DNA from: Chengkuizengella sp. SCS-71B
Lineage (GTDB): Bacteria; Bacillota; Bacilli; Paenibacillales; KCTC-33759
Length of the DNA: 64,000 nt
Direction of reading: 5' to 3'
Assembly: GCF_040100845.1 (NCBI RefSeq)
Contig: NZ_JAZHSH010000001.1
Coordinates: 2,154,501 to 2,218,500, forward strand
Within the stretch, counting starts at the first letter, position 1, and every line of letters begins with the position of its first letter. A program made the position numbers and the translations under genes. The notes beneath the pieces are model-generated. The model worked only from the letters and a program-made list of their open reading frames with translations. It ran no database searches and was not told the origin of the DNA. Of the stretch, positions 26,335-35,168 are shown in pieces.

Positions 26335-27150
26335 ATGAAAAATTCTGTTATAATTAGATGTTATAATACTTTACCATTGATCAAGAAATGTTTAGATGCT
26401 GTAATTAAGAGTACTGATCAAAATACAGAAATTATTTTAGTAAATAACCACCCCCCATATCAAGATGTAATGGATTATTTGTATCATCTTAACCACCCAA
26501 GAGTGAAAGTGCTAGACCCTGGACAAAACTTAGGAAATGTAAGAGGGTTTGATTATGGGGCTGATCACTCAACAGGTGAGAATTTAATCATATTAGATGA
26601 TGATACGATTGTTCCTAATAATAATTGGATAGAAGTAATGTCCCAGTCTTTTGAAGATTTCCCCCAATTAGCCTTTGTCTCATTAGTTTGGCCTGCTGTA
26701 TTGAACAGGTTAAAAAGCACCCCTAGCCCTCCAAATCTATTATTTGAAAAAAAAGAATATACAATAAGATTTATGACAAATGCAATTTTTATTTTTTTTG
26801 GTTGTGTTATGATAAAAAGTTCTCTATGGAAAAAACATTTCAAAAATATAAAAATAGATTTACCCTTATATAGAATAGAACCGGAATATAAAAAAAAGGC
26901 TGTTGAGATTGGGATGGATGTTGGTTATATACTTTCTCATATGGCAGAACATTTAAGTAGAACAGAAGAAGCCGATCCCTTAAATGGTGCTTGGAAAGTT
27001 TTCTACGCATTTGGACTTACCCAAAAAAGTTACCCTGATTGGAGAGAAAACAAGAATAGCTTGTCACATGTAGAGGAGTATAGTCTAAATAAATTCGGTT
27101 ATCCACAATCTCAAATCACTGAAATCAAGGAACTGTTGGAAGGTAACTAA
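26335..27150 (+). CDS. Family 2 glycosyltransferase
   Basis: This 271-residue GT-A protein has a nucleotide-sugar fold at the N-terminus (VIIRCYNTLPLIKKC) and the metal-binding Asp triad D88-D90 in IILDDDTIVPN. The C-terminal third is unusual in family 2 and not recognised. The start is ATG behind AAAGGAGAG. A CATATAATA at 26235-26243 matches a sigma-K -10 box but without a good -35. It follows the dideoxysugar genes and might transfer their product. Confidence 0.82.
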   Translation: MKNSVIIRCYNTLPLIKKCLDAVIKSTDQNTEIILVNNHPPYQDVMDYLYHLNHPRVKVLDPGQNLGNVRGFDYGADHSTGENLIILDDDTIVPNNNWIEVMSQSFEDFPQLAFVSLVWPAVLNRLKSTPSPPNLLFEKKEYTIRFMTNAIFIFFGCVMIKSSLWKKHFKNIKIDLPLYRIEPEYKKKAVEIGMDVGYILSHMAEHLSRTEEADPLNGAWKVFYAFGLTQKSYPDWRENKNSLSHVEEYSLNKFGYPQSQITEIKELLEGN

Positions 27151-27157
27151 ACAAATT

Positions 27158-27199
27158 GTCAGCTCTATAAATATCTAAATCATTTTTAATAGAGCTGAC
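27158..27199. repeat. Perfect 11-bp inverted repeat, possible weak terminator
   Basis: GTCAGCTCTAT (27158-27168) and ATAGAGCTGAC (27189-27199) flank a 20-base AT-rich loop. There is no clear T-run on either side, so a terminator role is only possible. Confidence 0.4.
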
Positions 27200-27306
27200 T
27201 ATACTTTATCTTTTTGATAGCTCTCCATAACAAAACCACGATGATCTTCGAACAACTGTGGTTCTATAATAGTTACTACAGGCAGTTTTGTATTTATGAA
27301 ATTCAA
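27199..27306 (-). pseudogene. rmlC (dTDP-4-dehydrorhamnose 3,5-epimerase) 5' remnant
   Basis: On the minus strand a TTG behind GGAGGG opens 35 codons reading NFINTKLPVV..EPQLFEDHRGF..ESYQKDK and then a stop. This matches the first 35 residues of the intact RmlC at 30534-31097 (NFINTQLP, EPQSF, DHRG, ESYQKDK). The similarity continues upstream into the promoter region, including CATAAAATA. It is the truncated 5' end of a duplicated rmlC, left by rearrangement. Confidence 0.85.
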
Positions 27307-27602
27307 AAAAATCCCTCCGCAGTTTTCATTTTTGATTCTCTTTTATTTTATGATTTAGAAAAGGATAATGTGCCAACGAAGAATTGAAAGACAATTACAT
27401 ATTAAATAAAGATGTACTTTTTCATATGAAATATGTTCATTATGTTTGAATTCAATTGATTGTGTAATGGTAGTTAATATATTTATTTTTAGGTTATAGT
27501 GATCATTTATTTATCAATTCCACTGCCGTCCATACGTTCAGTCTTTAACTTGAATACAATAAAAATATAGTACTGGAAATCTATAGAAGTGAGGTTATAT
27601 AA
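27307..27602. other. Intergenic stretch without a gene
   Basis: The first 60 bases resemble the upstream region of intact rmlC and belong to the remnant. The rest is AT-rich with no open frame or strong hairpin; TATAGT near 27567 could be a -10 box for the following gene, but no properly spaced -35 was seen. Confidence 0.5.
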
Positions 27603-28517
27603 ATGAAAGAGTTAAGAAATCTTTTTGATATAGTGATTGTAGGTGGTGGACCAGCAGGGCTAAGTGCTGCACTTGTGTTAGGGCGCTCTAAGAGAAAAGT
27701 AATGTTAATTGATGACAATAAACCCAGACATAATGTGACTTATGAATCTCACGGTTATTTAACTAGGGATGGTATAACACCTCATGAATTTAAAAATATT
27801 AGTAGGAATGAACTAGCAAAATATAAGCATGTTGAATTAATGAATGAACAAGTTGTTCATGTTGAAAAAAAAGAAAAACATTTTGAAACAATAACCAAGA
27901 ATGGAGTTAAACTTTATAGTTTAAAAATACTATTTGCAACGGGTGTAACGGATCATTTACCTCATATAGATGGATTAAAAGAAATCTATGGACGGAGTGC
28001 GTTTCCCTGCCCTTATTGTGATGGTTGGGAATTTAGAGATCAGCCACTTGCTGTAATAGGGAATTCAGATCGAATTTTTGAATATACAAGATCGGTACAA
28101 AATTGGAGTTCAAATCTTGTTTTATTTACTAATGGCTCAGCAAATCTAAACATGGAACAAAAAAAGAATTTGGTTCAACATCAAATTACAATCATAGAGA
28201 ATAAAATAAAACATTTGAATTCTGAAAATGGAAAGTTGCAAAGTTTTCAATTAGAAAATGGAAAACTTATTTTAAGAACTGCAGCTTTTATTGAAGGAAT
28301 AAAAGAAACTCAAAGTTGTAAAATTCCAGAAAAGCTAGGTTGCAGAATAGATGAAAATGATGCTTATATAACGAAACAGAATGGGTTAACCGATGTTTCT
28401 GGTTTATATATTATTGGAGATGCAAAAAATCTCTTTTCTGGTTTAATCAAATCAGCAAGTGAAGGATATTGTGCAGGAGTATCTATTAATAGTGAGATCA
28501 TAGAGGAGAATTGGTGA
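27603..28517 (+). CDS. Thioredoxin-reductase-like FAD-dependent oxidoreductase
   Basis: This 304-residue protein has an N-terminal FAD motif (VGGGPAGLSAA), the redox pair CPYC at about residue 138 and the C-terminal GLYIIGDAKNL FAD segment. The middle NADPH motif is poor (VIGNSDRI instead of GGGDSA), so electron donor use is uncertain. It is closer to stand-alone TrxR-like proteins used in secondary metabolism (HcmL/GliT type) than to housekeeping TrxB. It has no obvious sugar role and may be a passenger in the cluster. The start is ATG behind GTGAGG. Confidence 0.82.
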   Translation: MKELRNLFDIVIVGGGPAGLSAALVLGRSKRKVMLIDDNKPRHNVTYESHGYLTRDGITPHEFKNISRNELAKYKHVELMNEQVVHVEKKEKHFETITKNGVKLYSLKILFATGVTDHLPHIDGLKEIYGRSAFPCPYCDGWEFRDQPLAVIGNSDRIFEYTRSVQNWSSNLVLFTNGSANLNMEQKKNLVQHQITIIENKIKHLNSENGKLQSFQLENGKLILRTAAFIEGIKETQSCKIPEKLGCRIDENDAYITKQNGLTDVSGLYIIGDAKNLFSGLIKSASEGYCAGVSINSEIIEENW

Positions 28518-28655
28518 TCAGATACTCAAAATCATGAACATTATTACAATAGCAATGATAAACGGTAGTATCTTGATAAATATCAAAAGTAATCAGACAT
28601 CTAAATAAATAAGTTGATTGATTATAATATAAATGAAGGAAAGAGGAGATTGAAC

Positions 28656-29522
28656 ATGAAAAATTCTATTATAATCAGGTTCATTAATACTATGAGAAGA
28701 GTGAACAAATTGACTGTAAACCATGAAAGAAATTTATTTCTTGAATTATTAAAAAAAGCGATATTGTTCGAAATTTGGTTAGAACATGAAAAATACCAAC
28801 CTGTAGGAATTCCCATACCTTCACAATTAAATGAATTTATACAAACCCATAATTTACAATTAGTACAAGTAACTCAACCTAATCCTGAAGCTAGACGAGT
28901 TGGCATAGATTGGCCGATTATTGCTCATAGCATGATAGGACGCCTTCGAATGAACCAACTACATGAAGCAATGGAAACTGTTATCAAAGAAAAGGTTGAA
29001 GGAGATTTCATAGAAACAGGTGTCTGGAGAGGAGGAAGTTGCATTTTCATGCGTGGATTTTTAAAAGCTTACAATATTCAAAACCGAAATGTTTGGGTTG
29101 CAGATTCATTTAAAGGTTTACCAGCTCCTAATGTGAAAAAATACCCACATGATACAGGTGATACATTATATACCAGTGATTATTTACGTGTTTCTTTAGA
29201 ACAAGTTCAACAAAATTTTAGAAAATATGATTTACTTGATGATCAAGTAAAATTTCTTGAAGGGTGGTTTAAAGATACATTACCGTCAGCATCTATTCAA
29301 AAAATCGCTATTGCGAGGCTTGATGGTGACCTTTATGAATCCACCATGGATAGTTTAACAAATCTATATCATAAGGTTTCTCGTGGAGGGTTTATTATAA
29401 TTGATGATTATGAGTTACCTACATGTAAACCAGCGGTTCATGATTTTCGCCAACAAAACAATATAAATGAATCATTAATAAGAATTGATAATGTTAGTGT
29501 TTATTGGAGAAAAGAAGAATAA
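28656..29522 (+). CDS. TylF/MycF-type sugar O-methyltransferase (copy 1)
   Basis: This 288-residue SAM-dependent methyltransferase belongs to the macrocin-O-methyltransferase family: ETGVWRGGSCIFMRG binds SAM, and DGDLYEST and IIDDYELP carry the metal-binding Asp residues. Known members methylate sugar hydroxyls of macrolides, so this enzyme probably methylates a deoxysugar in the glycan. The start is ATG 28656 behind AGAGGAGA. It is roughly nine-tenths identical at DNA level to the copy at 48503 on the other strand over most of its length, with a longer variable N-terminal part here. Confidence 0.9.
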   Translation: MKNSIIIRFINTMRRVNKLTVNHERNLFLELLKKAILFEIWLEHEKYQPVGIPIPSQLNEFIQTHNLQLVQVTQPNPEARRVGIDWPIIAHSMIGRLRMNQLHEAMETVIKEKVEGDFIETGVWRGGSCIFMRGFLKAYNIQNRNVWVADSFKGLPAPNVKKYPHDTGDTLYTSDYLRVSLEQVQQNFRKYDLLDDQVKFLEGWFKDTLPSASIQKIAIARLDGDLYESTMDSLTNLYHKVSRGGFIIIDDYELPTCKPAVHDFRQQNNINESLIRIDNVSVYWRKEE

Positions 29523-29574
29523 CTCTTCTTTCTCTAACAAAACGCTCACCTGTAATGAATGTCAGTCATATTCG

Positions 29575-30537
29575 TTAATTTCCCTTCAACCAATCTTTAT
29601 TTTTGACATACCACTGAATTGTATCTTCTATTCCTTTTTCAAAAGTAATGTGTGGCTTCCAATTTAAATCTTCAGTAATTTTAGCAGCATCAATGGCATA
29701 ACGGTGATCATGACCTAATCGATCTTGTACATAGGTGATTAGATCTTTGGATTTACCAAGTTTTTCTATGATGAATTCGGCGATTTCAAGGTTGCTACGT
29801 TCGTTGTGACTACCGATATTAAAGATTTCTCCGGATTTACCTTGATGAATGATAAGGTCAATTGCTACACAATGGTCGCTTACATGAATCCAATCCCTTA
29901 CATTTTTCCCATCGCCATATATAGGTAGTTTTTTTTCTTTTAAAGTGTTTAAAATTAATTTTGGAATGAGTTTTTCAGGAAATTGATGGGGACCATAATT
30001 GTTTGAACAACGAGTAATATTTACAGGAATGCCATAGGTCGAATGATAAGCAAGAACCAAATGATCTGCACTCGCTTTACTCGCTGAATATGGGTTTTTG
30101 GGGGATAAAGGTGTTGTTTCTGTAAAATAACCATGATCTCCTAAAGCACCATAAACTTCATCTGTTGAAATTTGGATAAACTTTCGAATGTTATTTTCCA
30201 AGGCTACATTAAGTAAGGTTTGGGTACCTAAAACATTTGTTTTCACAAATATGGATGAATCATGGATACTTCTATCCACATGAGTTTCAGCTGCGAAATT
30301 GACAATGATATCAATATTATAGCTTTTCACAATATGATTCATTAGATCTTTGTTTTCGATGTTACTTTTTATAAACGTATAATGAGGATGATGTTCAAAT
30401 TTTGCTACATTAGACAAATTACTTGCATAGGTTAATCTATCTACATTCACCACATGGTAATTCTCATATTTACCCAAAATATGATGTATAAAATGACTAC
30501 CGATAAAACCTGCACCACCAGTAATTAATACGTTCAT
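29575..30537 (-). CDS. rfbB: dTDP-glucose 4,6-dehydratase
   Basis: This 320-residue extended SDR has the NAD motif TGGAGFIGSHF, the STDEVYG segment and catalytic YSASKA, all typical of RmlB/RfbB. It converts dTDP-glucose to dTDP-4-keto-6-deoxyglucose, the branch point for rhamnose, 2,6-dideoxy and amino sugars here. I choose ATG 30537, which overlaps the rmlC stop as ATGA; an in-frame ATG 15 bases upstream has a poorer context. It is the second gene of an rmlCB operon. Confidence 0.95.
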   Translation of the reverse strand: MNVLITGGAGFIGSHFIHHILGKYENYHVVNVDRLTYASNLSNVAKFEHHPHYTFIKSNIENKDLMNHIVKSYNIDIIVNFAAETHVDRSIHDSSIFVKTNVLGTQTLLNVALENNIRKFIQISTDEVYGALGDHGYFTETTPLSPKNPYSASKASADHLVLAYHSTYGIPVNITRCSNNYGPHQFPEKLIPKLILNTLKEKKLPIYGDGKNVRDWIHVSDHCVAIDLIIHQGKSGEIFNIGSHNERSNLEIAEFIIEKLGKSKDLITYVQDRLGHDHRYAIDAAKITEDLNWKPHITFEKGIEDTIQWYVKNKDWLKGN

Positions 30538-31097
30538 CCTATCTTCTCCCAATAAAAATTATTTTCAATATCTTTTAATAAAGGGTGTTTTTCATCTCTT
30601 GTAGATAGAATCGGTTTTGAAACAGGCCATTCGATCCCAATATCAGGATCATTCCAAGCAATTCCTCTGTCATCTTCTGAAGAAAACGGTTCATCAACTT
30701 TGTATAATATAGTTGTGTTTGTGGTCAATGTACAAAAACCATGTGCAAAACCTTTAGGAATGTATAATTGTCTGTTGTTATATTCACTTAAAATGACACC
30801 TAACCATTGGGAAAATGTAGGGGAGCCTTTTCTAATATCTACAACAATATCTAGTATGACACCCGTGACTACACGTATTAGTTTTGTTTGAGATTTAGGA
30901 TTTAATTGATAGTGCAACCCTCGAATGACTCCAGCTTCCTTTGAAAAGGAATGATTATCTTGGATAAAATCTGATGATAAACCTGCTTCAACAAATTTAT
31001 CTTTTTGATAACTCTCCATAAAATAACCACGATGATCTACAAATGACTGAGGTTCTACAATGAATACATCGGGTAGTTGAGTATTTATGAAATTCAT
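30534..31097 (-). CDS. rfbC: dTDP-4-dehydrorhamnose 3,5-epimerase
   Basis: This 187-residue cupin-fold enzyme has RGLHYQ with the catalytic histidine, DIRKGSPTFSQW and YIPKGFAHGF, all standard for RmlC. The start is ATG 31097 behind GGGAGGG. It is preceded by a sigma-K-like promoter (31118-31144). A truncated copy of its first 35 codons with the same upstream DNA lies at 27199-27306. Confidence 0.95.
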   Translation of the reverse strand: MNFINTQLPDVFIVEPQSFVDHRGYFMESYQKDKFVEAGLSSDFIQDNHSFSKEAGVIRGLHYQLNPKSQTKLIRVVTGVILDIVVDIRKGSPTFSQWLGVILSEYNNRQLYIPKGFAHGFCTLTTNTTILYKVDEPFSSEDDRGIAWNDPDIGIEWPVSKPILSTRDEKHPLLKDIENNFYWEKIG

Positions 31098-31117
31098 CAA
31101 AAAATCCCTCCCAGTGA

Positions 31118-31144
31118 TATTTTATGATCTTTAACAAGATGTGT
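31118..31144 (-). promoter_or_regulatory. Sigma-K-like promoter of rmlCB
   Basis: On the minus strand AC, 16 bases, then CATAAAATA agrees with the sigma-K pattern AC-N16-CATANNNTA. It lies about 20 bases before the rmlC ribosome-binding site and is partly conserved in the rmlC remnant. Confidence 0.5.
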
Positions 31145-31283
31145 TCCAAATAAGAATTTCTGATTAAAAATTGAAGAGGTACTATTACAATCGACCATTT
31201 TTGGATGATTTTATATTCTGCCTATACAAATAACATTGATGTTGAATAGAATAAATTATCTGATTATGAAAGGAGGAACTCTC

Positions 31284-31784
31284 TTGTCAGCTTTTAACAA
31301 AAATCCAAAGATAGAATGTGATTTTAGAGATGCTGTTGTTAACTTAGAATCTGGAACACCATCACAAATTTTAGGAGTAACCGTTTGTGTAAGGAATAAG
31401 AACAAAAACGTGAAGCTAGATTGGTCTGTTTGTGAATTTCTCTCGTCATTGGATCTGGATGGTCCTTCAGAAGTTCTTGAAGTATCGCCCAATGCTGCGG
31501 TAGAATACACACTTTGCAGAAATGGAGTCATGATAGGATCAACTGTTACTTCTTCACATAGAATTGACAGTTTATTAAATATACCGGGTGTATCTGATGC
31601 TACTCAAACTTTATCCTTTGAGCATGAATCACAGCCAAATTTTACTTTCTGTGATGAAAACCCAGTCTGTGGTGTAAATAATTATGAGCTTAAAGCGTTA
31701 CTTTTACAACCAGGTGATGGTGCTACTAGTGTGGCAACTTTACTAGATAGATCATTGGCGGCTGTTTGTTTCGATAAAAAATAA
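31284..31784 (+). CDS. Unrecognised seven-cysteine protein in the spore-glycan cluster
   Basis: I do not recognise the family. The start is TTG 31284, 8 bases after AAGGAGG (31269-31275), giving 166 residues; an in-frame TTG at 31236 would place the ribosome-binding site inside the gene. The sequence is rich in alternating hydrophobic and polar residues (predicted mostly beta), has seven cysteines and many Ser/Thr, and no signal peptide or membrane segment. Small Cys-containing proteins without export signals are common in spore coat and exosporium. Being the only non-enzyme in the cluster, it may be the surface protein that is decorated. Confidence 0.75.
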   Translation: MSAFNKNPKIECDFRDAVVNLESGTPSQILGVTVCVRNKNKNVKLDWSVCEFLSSLDLDGPSEVLEVSPNAAVEYTLCRNGVMIGSTVTSSHRIDSLLNIPGVSDATQTLSFEHESQPNFTFCDENPVCGVNNYELKALLLQPGDGATSVATLLDRSLAAVCFDKK

Positions 31785-31803
31785 TCTGGTGATATGCTAT
31801 ATA

Positions 31804-31832
31804 GAGGGATAATCTTTAGAGGATTTTCCCTC
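31804..31832. terminator. Possible bidirectional terminator between convergent genes
   Basis: GAGGGA-AATC pairs with GATT-TCCCTC between the plus-strand seven-Cys gene and the minus-strand gene ending at 31840. The flanks are AT-rich but lack long T-runs. Confidence 0.45.
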
Positions 31833-31839
31833 AAAAATT

Positions 31840-33225
31840 TTAGTGAGATCGTTTTCTGGTTTTCACAATAAATTTATATGTTGTGGCTTTAAGTTGATTT
31901 GTATTTAAACCGTATTTTTCTCCCAATGCTTTTAATTCTTTTAGAAGTTCTATCCCTCTTTCTGTAACGTTTGTATTTATGGAGGTCACATTCTCTATAA
32001 CCATCTCTTGTGGAAAAAGAAATGGTAATGATGTGTACGTAAAAAATCTTAAATGCTTTTGATTCAAAATTTCTGATGTATTATATGAAAAATTACCTTG
32101 TAACAATCCAGCTATTATTTCTAGATTGGAAACATTAGGAATTGATACAATTAAATAACCATTTTCATTTAGAAGCTTCACCAGATTTTTTACAATATTC
32201 CATGGATCTTTTAAATGTTGTAAAATATCCGCACAAATAATACAATCAAATGTTCCTAGCTTTTCTTCTGAAAGCTCAATTGTTTCAATATCTTCATGAA
32301 AAACTTGATCAAGATGTTGTTTTGCAAAATGAAATGCTAGATTATGTTTTTCTATTCCTACAACCTCGCATGAACGTTGATTCATTAATTCTAGAGCCAT
32401 CGCACCCATCCCACAACCGATGTCTAAAATTCGTGAAATAGATTCAGGAACTAAGGAGATTAGATCTAGTCTAGGATTTATGAAATAGTGTGCATCAAAT
32501 CCCCATTTTTTTTTAAATACAATCTTGTTATTTTCCATTAACTTAGCAAAATCTATATCTTTGTTTTTAAATGTTATACTACCAAAATGATGAACAAAAC
32601 AATCTTGGACAATTCTTAATTCATACCCTTTTATCAACATCCTTAAGCACAAATCATCATCTTCAAAATTTCCAATACCAAACGCTTCATCAAAAAGCCC
32701 TATCTTATTTAACACCTCTTTTTTACAGGCTAGTGCAAAACCAACAAGTCTTAAGACTTTCTTATTACGATTTGCATGTTGAGCGCAATGACTTTCTGAA
32801 AATTCACTAAGTCCTTCTAGCGTATCTTGGTTATAGTGTACTTTAATCTTTTGTATACCATTAATATTATCATTATTCGTAACAGGCCCAACCATAGCTA
32901 TTTTTTCTTTTGAATATAAAGCAGATACTAATGATTGTAGCCATCCTTGTGTAACGACTGTGTCGTTATTCAAAAACACAATGACATCACCAACAGCAAT
33001 TTTGACCCCTTGATTATTTGCTTTTGAATAACCTACATTCTCTTGATTGGAAATGACACGAAGGTCAGTTTGCTCATTTAAGTAGTCTAATGTACCATCA
33101 TTCGATGCATTGTCCACTACGATTAATTCATAATGTAAACTAGAAGTATTTTTCCTTATGCTTTCAATGCACTTTTTCGTATAAGGCAGTTGATTGTGTG
33201 TCAGCATGATAATACTTATTCTCAT
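31840..33225 (-). CDS. Fusion of family 2 glycosyltransferase and SAM methyltransferase
   Basis: Residues 1-240 of 461 are a rhamnosyltransferase-like GT-A domain (TLTHNQ-type start, VVDNASNDGT, NND at 86-88, and FEDDD at 187-191). Residues about 255-385 are a class I methyltransferase (ILDIGCGMGAMALEL at 266-280 and CIICADILQHL). One protein could therefore add a sugar and methylate it, or methylate the acceptor. The start is ATG with only a weak ribosome-binding site. It is a single-gene minus-strand unit. Confidence 0.88.
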   Translation of the reverse strand: MRISIIMLTHNQLPYTKKCIESIRKNTSSLHYELIVVDNASNDGTLDYLNEQTDLRVISNQENVGYSKANNQGVKIAVGDVIVFLNNDTVVTQGWLQSLVSALYSKEKIAMVGPVTNNDNINGIQKIKVHYNQDTLEGLSEFSESHCAQHANRNKKVLRLVGFALACKKEVLNKIGLFDEAFGIGNFEDDDLCLRMLIKGYELRIVQDCFVHHFGSITFKNKDIDFAKLMENNKIVFKKKWGFDAHYFINPRLDLISLVPESISRILDIGCGMGAMALELMNQRSCEVVGIEKHNLAFHFAKQHLDQVFHEDIETIELSEEKLGTFDCIICADILQHLKDPWNIVKNLVKLLNENGYLIVSIPNVSNLEIIAGLLQGNFSYNTSEILNQKHLRFFTYTSLPFLFPQEMVIENVTSINTNVTERGIELLKELKALGEKYGLNTNQLKATTYKFIVKTRKRSH

Positions 33226-33329
33226 ATTTAAAACAACCTTTCCACTTCACACGTAATTCGTATTCGTCACTTCATTATAGATTAAAGATAAATTGTTAAT
33301 TTGCAATTATTAATAAATTTTATAGCTTC

Positions 33330-33356
33330 ACAGATGGCATGAAAAAACATATGTTA
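33330..33356 (+). promoter_or_regulatory. Sigma-K-like promoter of the glycosyltransferase at 33406
   Basis: AC, 16 bases, CATATGTTA matches AC-N16-CATANNNTA exactly, 49 bases before the start codon. Confidence 0.5.
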
Positions 33357-33405
33357 GTATAAAGCTTTGTTGTCAGTACAATTAAAATGAAGGAGTTATT
33401 AAATC

Positions 33406-34353
33406 ATGAGCTATGAAGATGAAATAGAATCGAGGGAACATAAACAATTTCCTTTAGTAAGCATATTAATACCAACTTTCAATCGACCGAAGTACTTTGA
33501 ACGATGTCTTGAAAGCGCACTAAGACAAACTTATCCTAATATTGAGATTCTTATCGGAGATGATAGTACAAATACGGAAACTGAAAAATTAATGAAAGAA
33601 AAATATCTCCCTCAGTATGAAAATATTATTTATATAAAGAACAAACATAATCTCAGATTATTTAAAAATGCAAATATGTTATTAGATCAAGCAAATGGGG
33701 AATTTATAAATTTTCTAATGGATGATGATCTGCTTCATAATTATAAGATTGAAAAGATGATGAAGTATTATTTAATGGATAAAAATCACGAAATAAAACT
33801 TATAACGGCTCATCGTCAACCTATTGACAAACAAGGAAATTTGTTGAAAAATATTCCGGCAACTACACGTTTGTTTCCAACAGATGTTCTAATGGATGGT
33901 AAGAGACTAGGGGATATTGTTCTTACGACTTTAACAAACGTAATAGGAGAACCTACAGTTGTTTTATTTCGCAAACGAGATCTAACTAGCCCTTTTGGTA
34001 CTTTCTGTGGAAGAAAATATCCTATAAATATTGACATAGCTTCATGGCTTACTTTACTTGTAAAAGGAAAAACGATTTATATTCCAGAAACACTAAGTTG
34101 GTTTCGAATCCATTCGAGTCAAAACCAAAACAAGTTAAATGTGTTTAATAAAGGGTTAGAGGAATGGGGGCATGCATTAATAAGTAGTAGAGCCTATGGA
34201 TTTTTAACTTCGAATAAAGATTTCAAACATGCTATTTCACAATACCTTGAAAAGGTAAGGATCAATGTTTCATCACCTTCACAAACTTTAACAGAATTTT
34301 GTGAAAGTCTTGCAAAGATACGAGAAAACTTAGAAAGTGATAATAATGTATAG
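33406..34353 (+). CDS. Family 2 glycosyltransferase
   Basis: This 315-residue GT-A enzyme begins with VSILIPTFNRPKYFERCLESAL and has the Asp triad D106-D108 in FLMDDDLL. The length and order are typical of stand-alone family 2 transferases. The start is ATG behind GAAGGAG. It has its own sigma-K-like promoter. Donor and acceptor sugars cannot be read. Confidence 0.88.
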   Translation: MSYEDEIESREHKQFPLVSILIPTFNRPKYFERCLESALRQTYPNIEILIGDDSTNTETEKLMKEKYLPQYENIIYIKNKHNLRLFKNANMLLDQANGEFINFLMDDDLLHNYKIEKMMKYYLMDKNHEIKLITAHRQPIDKQGNLLKNIPATTRLFPTDVLMDGKRLGDIVLTTLTNVIGEPTVVLFRKRDLTSPFGTFCGRKYPINIDIASWLTLLVKGKTIYIPETLSWFRIHSSQNQNKLNVFNKGLEEWGHALISSRAYGFLTSNKDFKHAISQYLEKVRINVSSPSQTLTEFCESLAKIRENLESDNNV

Positions 34354-34375
34354 TATTAAATAAGCTATCCTAAAG

Positions 34376-35047
34376 CTATCCTGATTTTAGATCATCTAGA
34401 TATAAATCCAAGAATTTTTTTCGTGATTGGTTAAATTCTGCAAAGTTAGTTTGTCTTTCCCTTATAAAGTGAAGTACCCAAGGCATAGGCTGACGAGGAA
34501 TCACTACACTTAACCCTTTCTTATTAAACTTTATGCATTGAGATGTATCGTAAAAGTGAAATCCTTTAATTTGTTCATCCCATTCGATATCGTGTTGGGT
34601 CACAAGCAGCAAGCCATCAACGGAATGAACATTAACATATAACTCTTTAACTTCTTGAAATGTAAGATAGTTAAACGTTTGTCGGTATTCAATTACTTTC
34701 CCAAATCGAACATCACCTTCCCACCAAACGCCTGTATGTGGTAATTGCACAACTCCAGCAACCCCTATCATACCAATTTGTTCACTTTTCGAAAAAATCT
34801 TTAAAATATCCATAATGAAATTTTTATTCATAATAAAACTATCTTGATGAATGTACACTTTATACTTTGCATTACTTTTCTTCATAGCTTTGTTGTAACT
34901 AATTGTAATGTCTTTACTATTAAATAATGGGAGAATTTCAATTTGAAATTCTTTGGGTACATATAGACTTCTGATGTGTTTTACGCATTCCATAAACAAC
35001 TTCTCGTCACTTACACAACAAATAAATGCCACTAATTTTTCATTCAT
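34376..35047 (-). CDS. Glycosyltransferase family protein (GT-A, Glyco_tranf_2_5-like)
   Basis: This 223-residue protein starts LVAFICCVSDEKLFMECVKHI and has YIHQDSFIM in place of the usual DxD and a GWWWEG-like GVWWEG motif, all features of the short glycosyltransferase family often found in Bacillales spore glycan loci. The start is ATG behind GAGGTGA. A CATATGATA on the minus strand (35064-35072) is a perfect sigma-K -10 box, with a weak -35. Confidence 0.8.
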   Translation of the reverse strand: MNEKLVAFICCVSDEKLFMECVKHIRSLYVPKEFQIEILPLFNSKDITISYNKAMKKSNAKYKVYIHQDSFIMNKNFIMDILKIFSKSEQIGMIGVAGVVQLPHTGVWWEGDVRFGKVIEYRQTFNYLTFQEVKELYVNVHSVDGLLLVTQHDIEWDEQIKGFHFYDTSQCIKFNKKGLSVVIPRQPMPWVLHFIRERQTNFAEFNQSRKKFLDLYLDDLKSG

Positions 35048-35168
35048 AGGTTCACCTCTAATTTATCATATGATTTTTCATTTTTATCAGAACCATATAG
35101 AATCATTGTTCATATTAATAATGTAGTCACATGAATTATGAATTTTTTTGATGTTGGGAGTAGATGGT

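Noticed and set aside
31236-31283. Upstream TTG as start of the seven-Cys gene
   Set aside because: A strong AAGGAGG lies after it, 8 bases before TTG 31284, so the shorter protein is the likely one.
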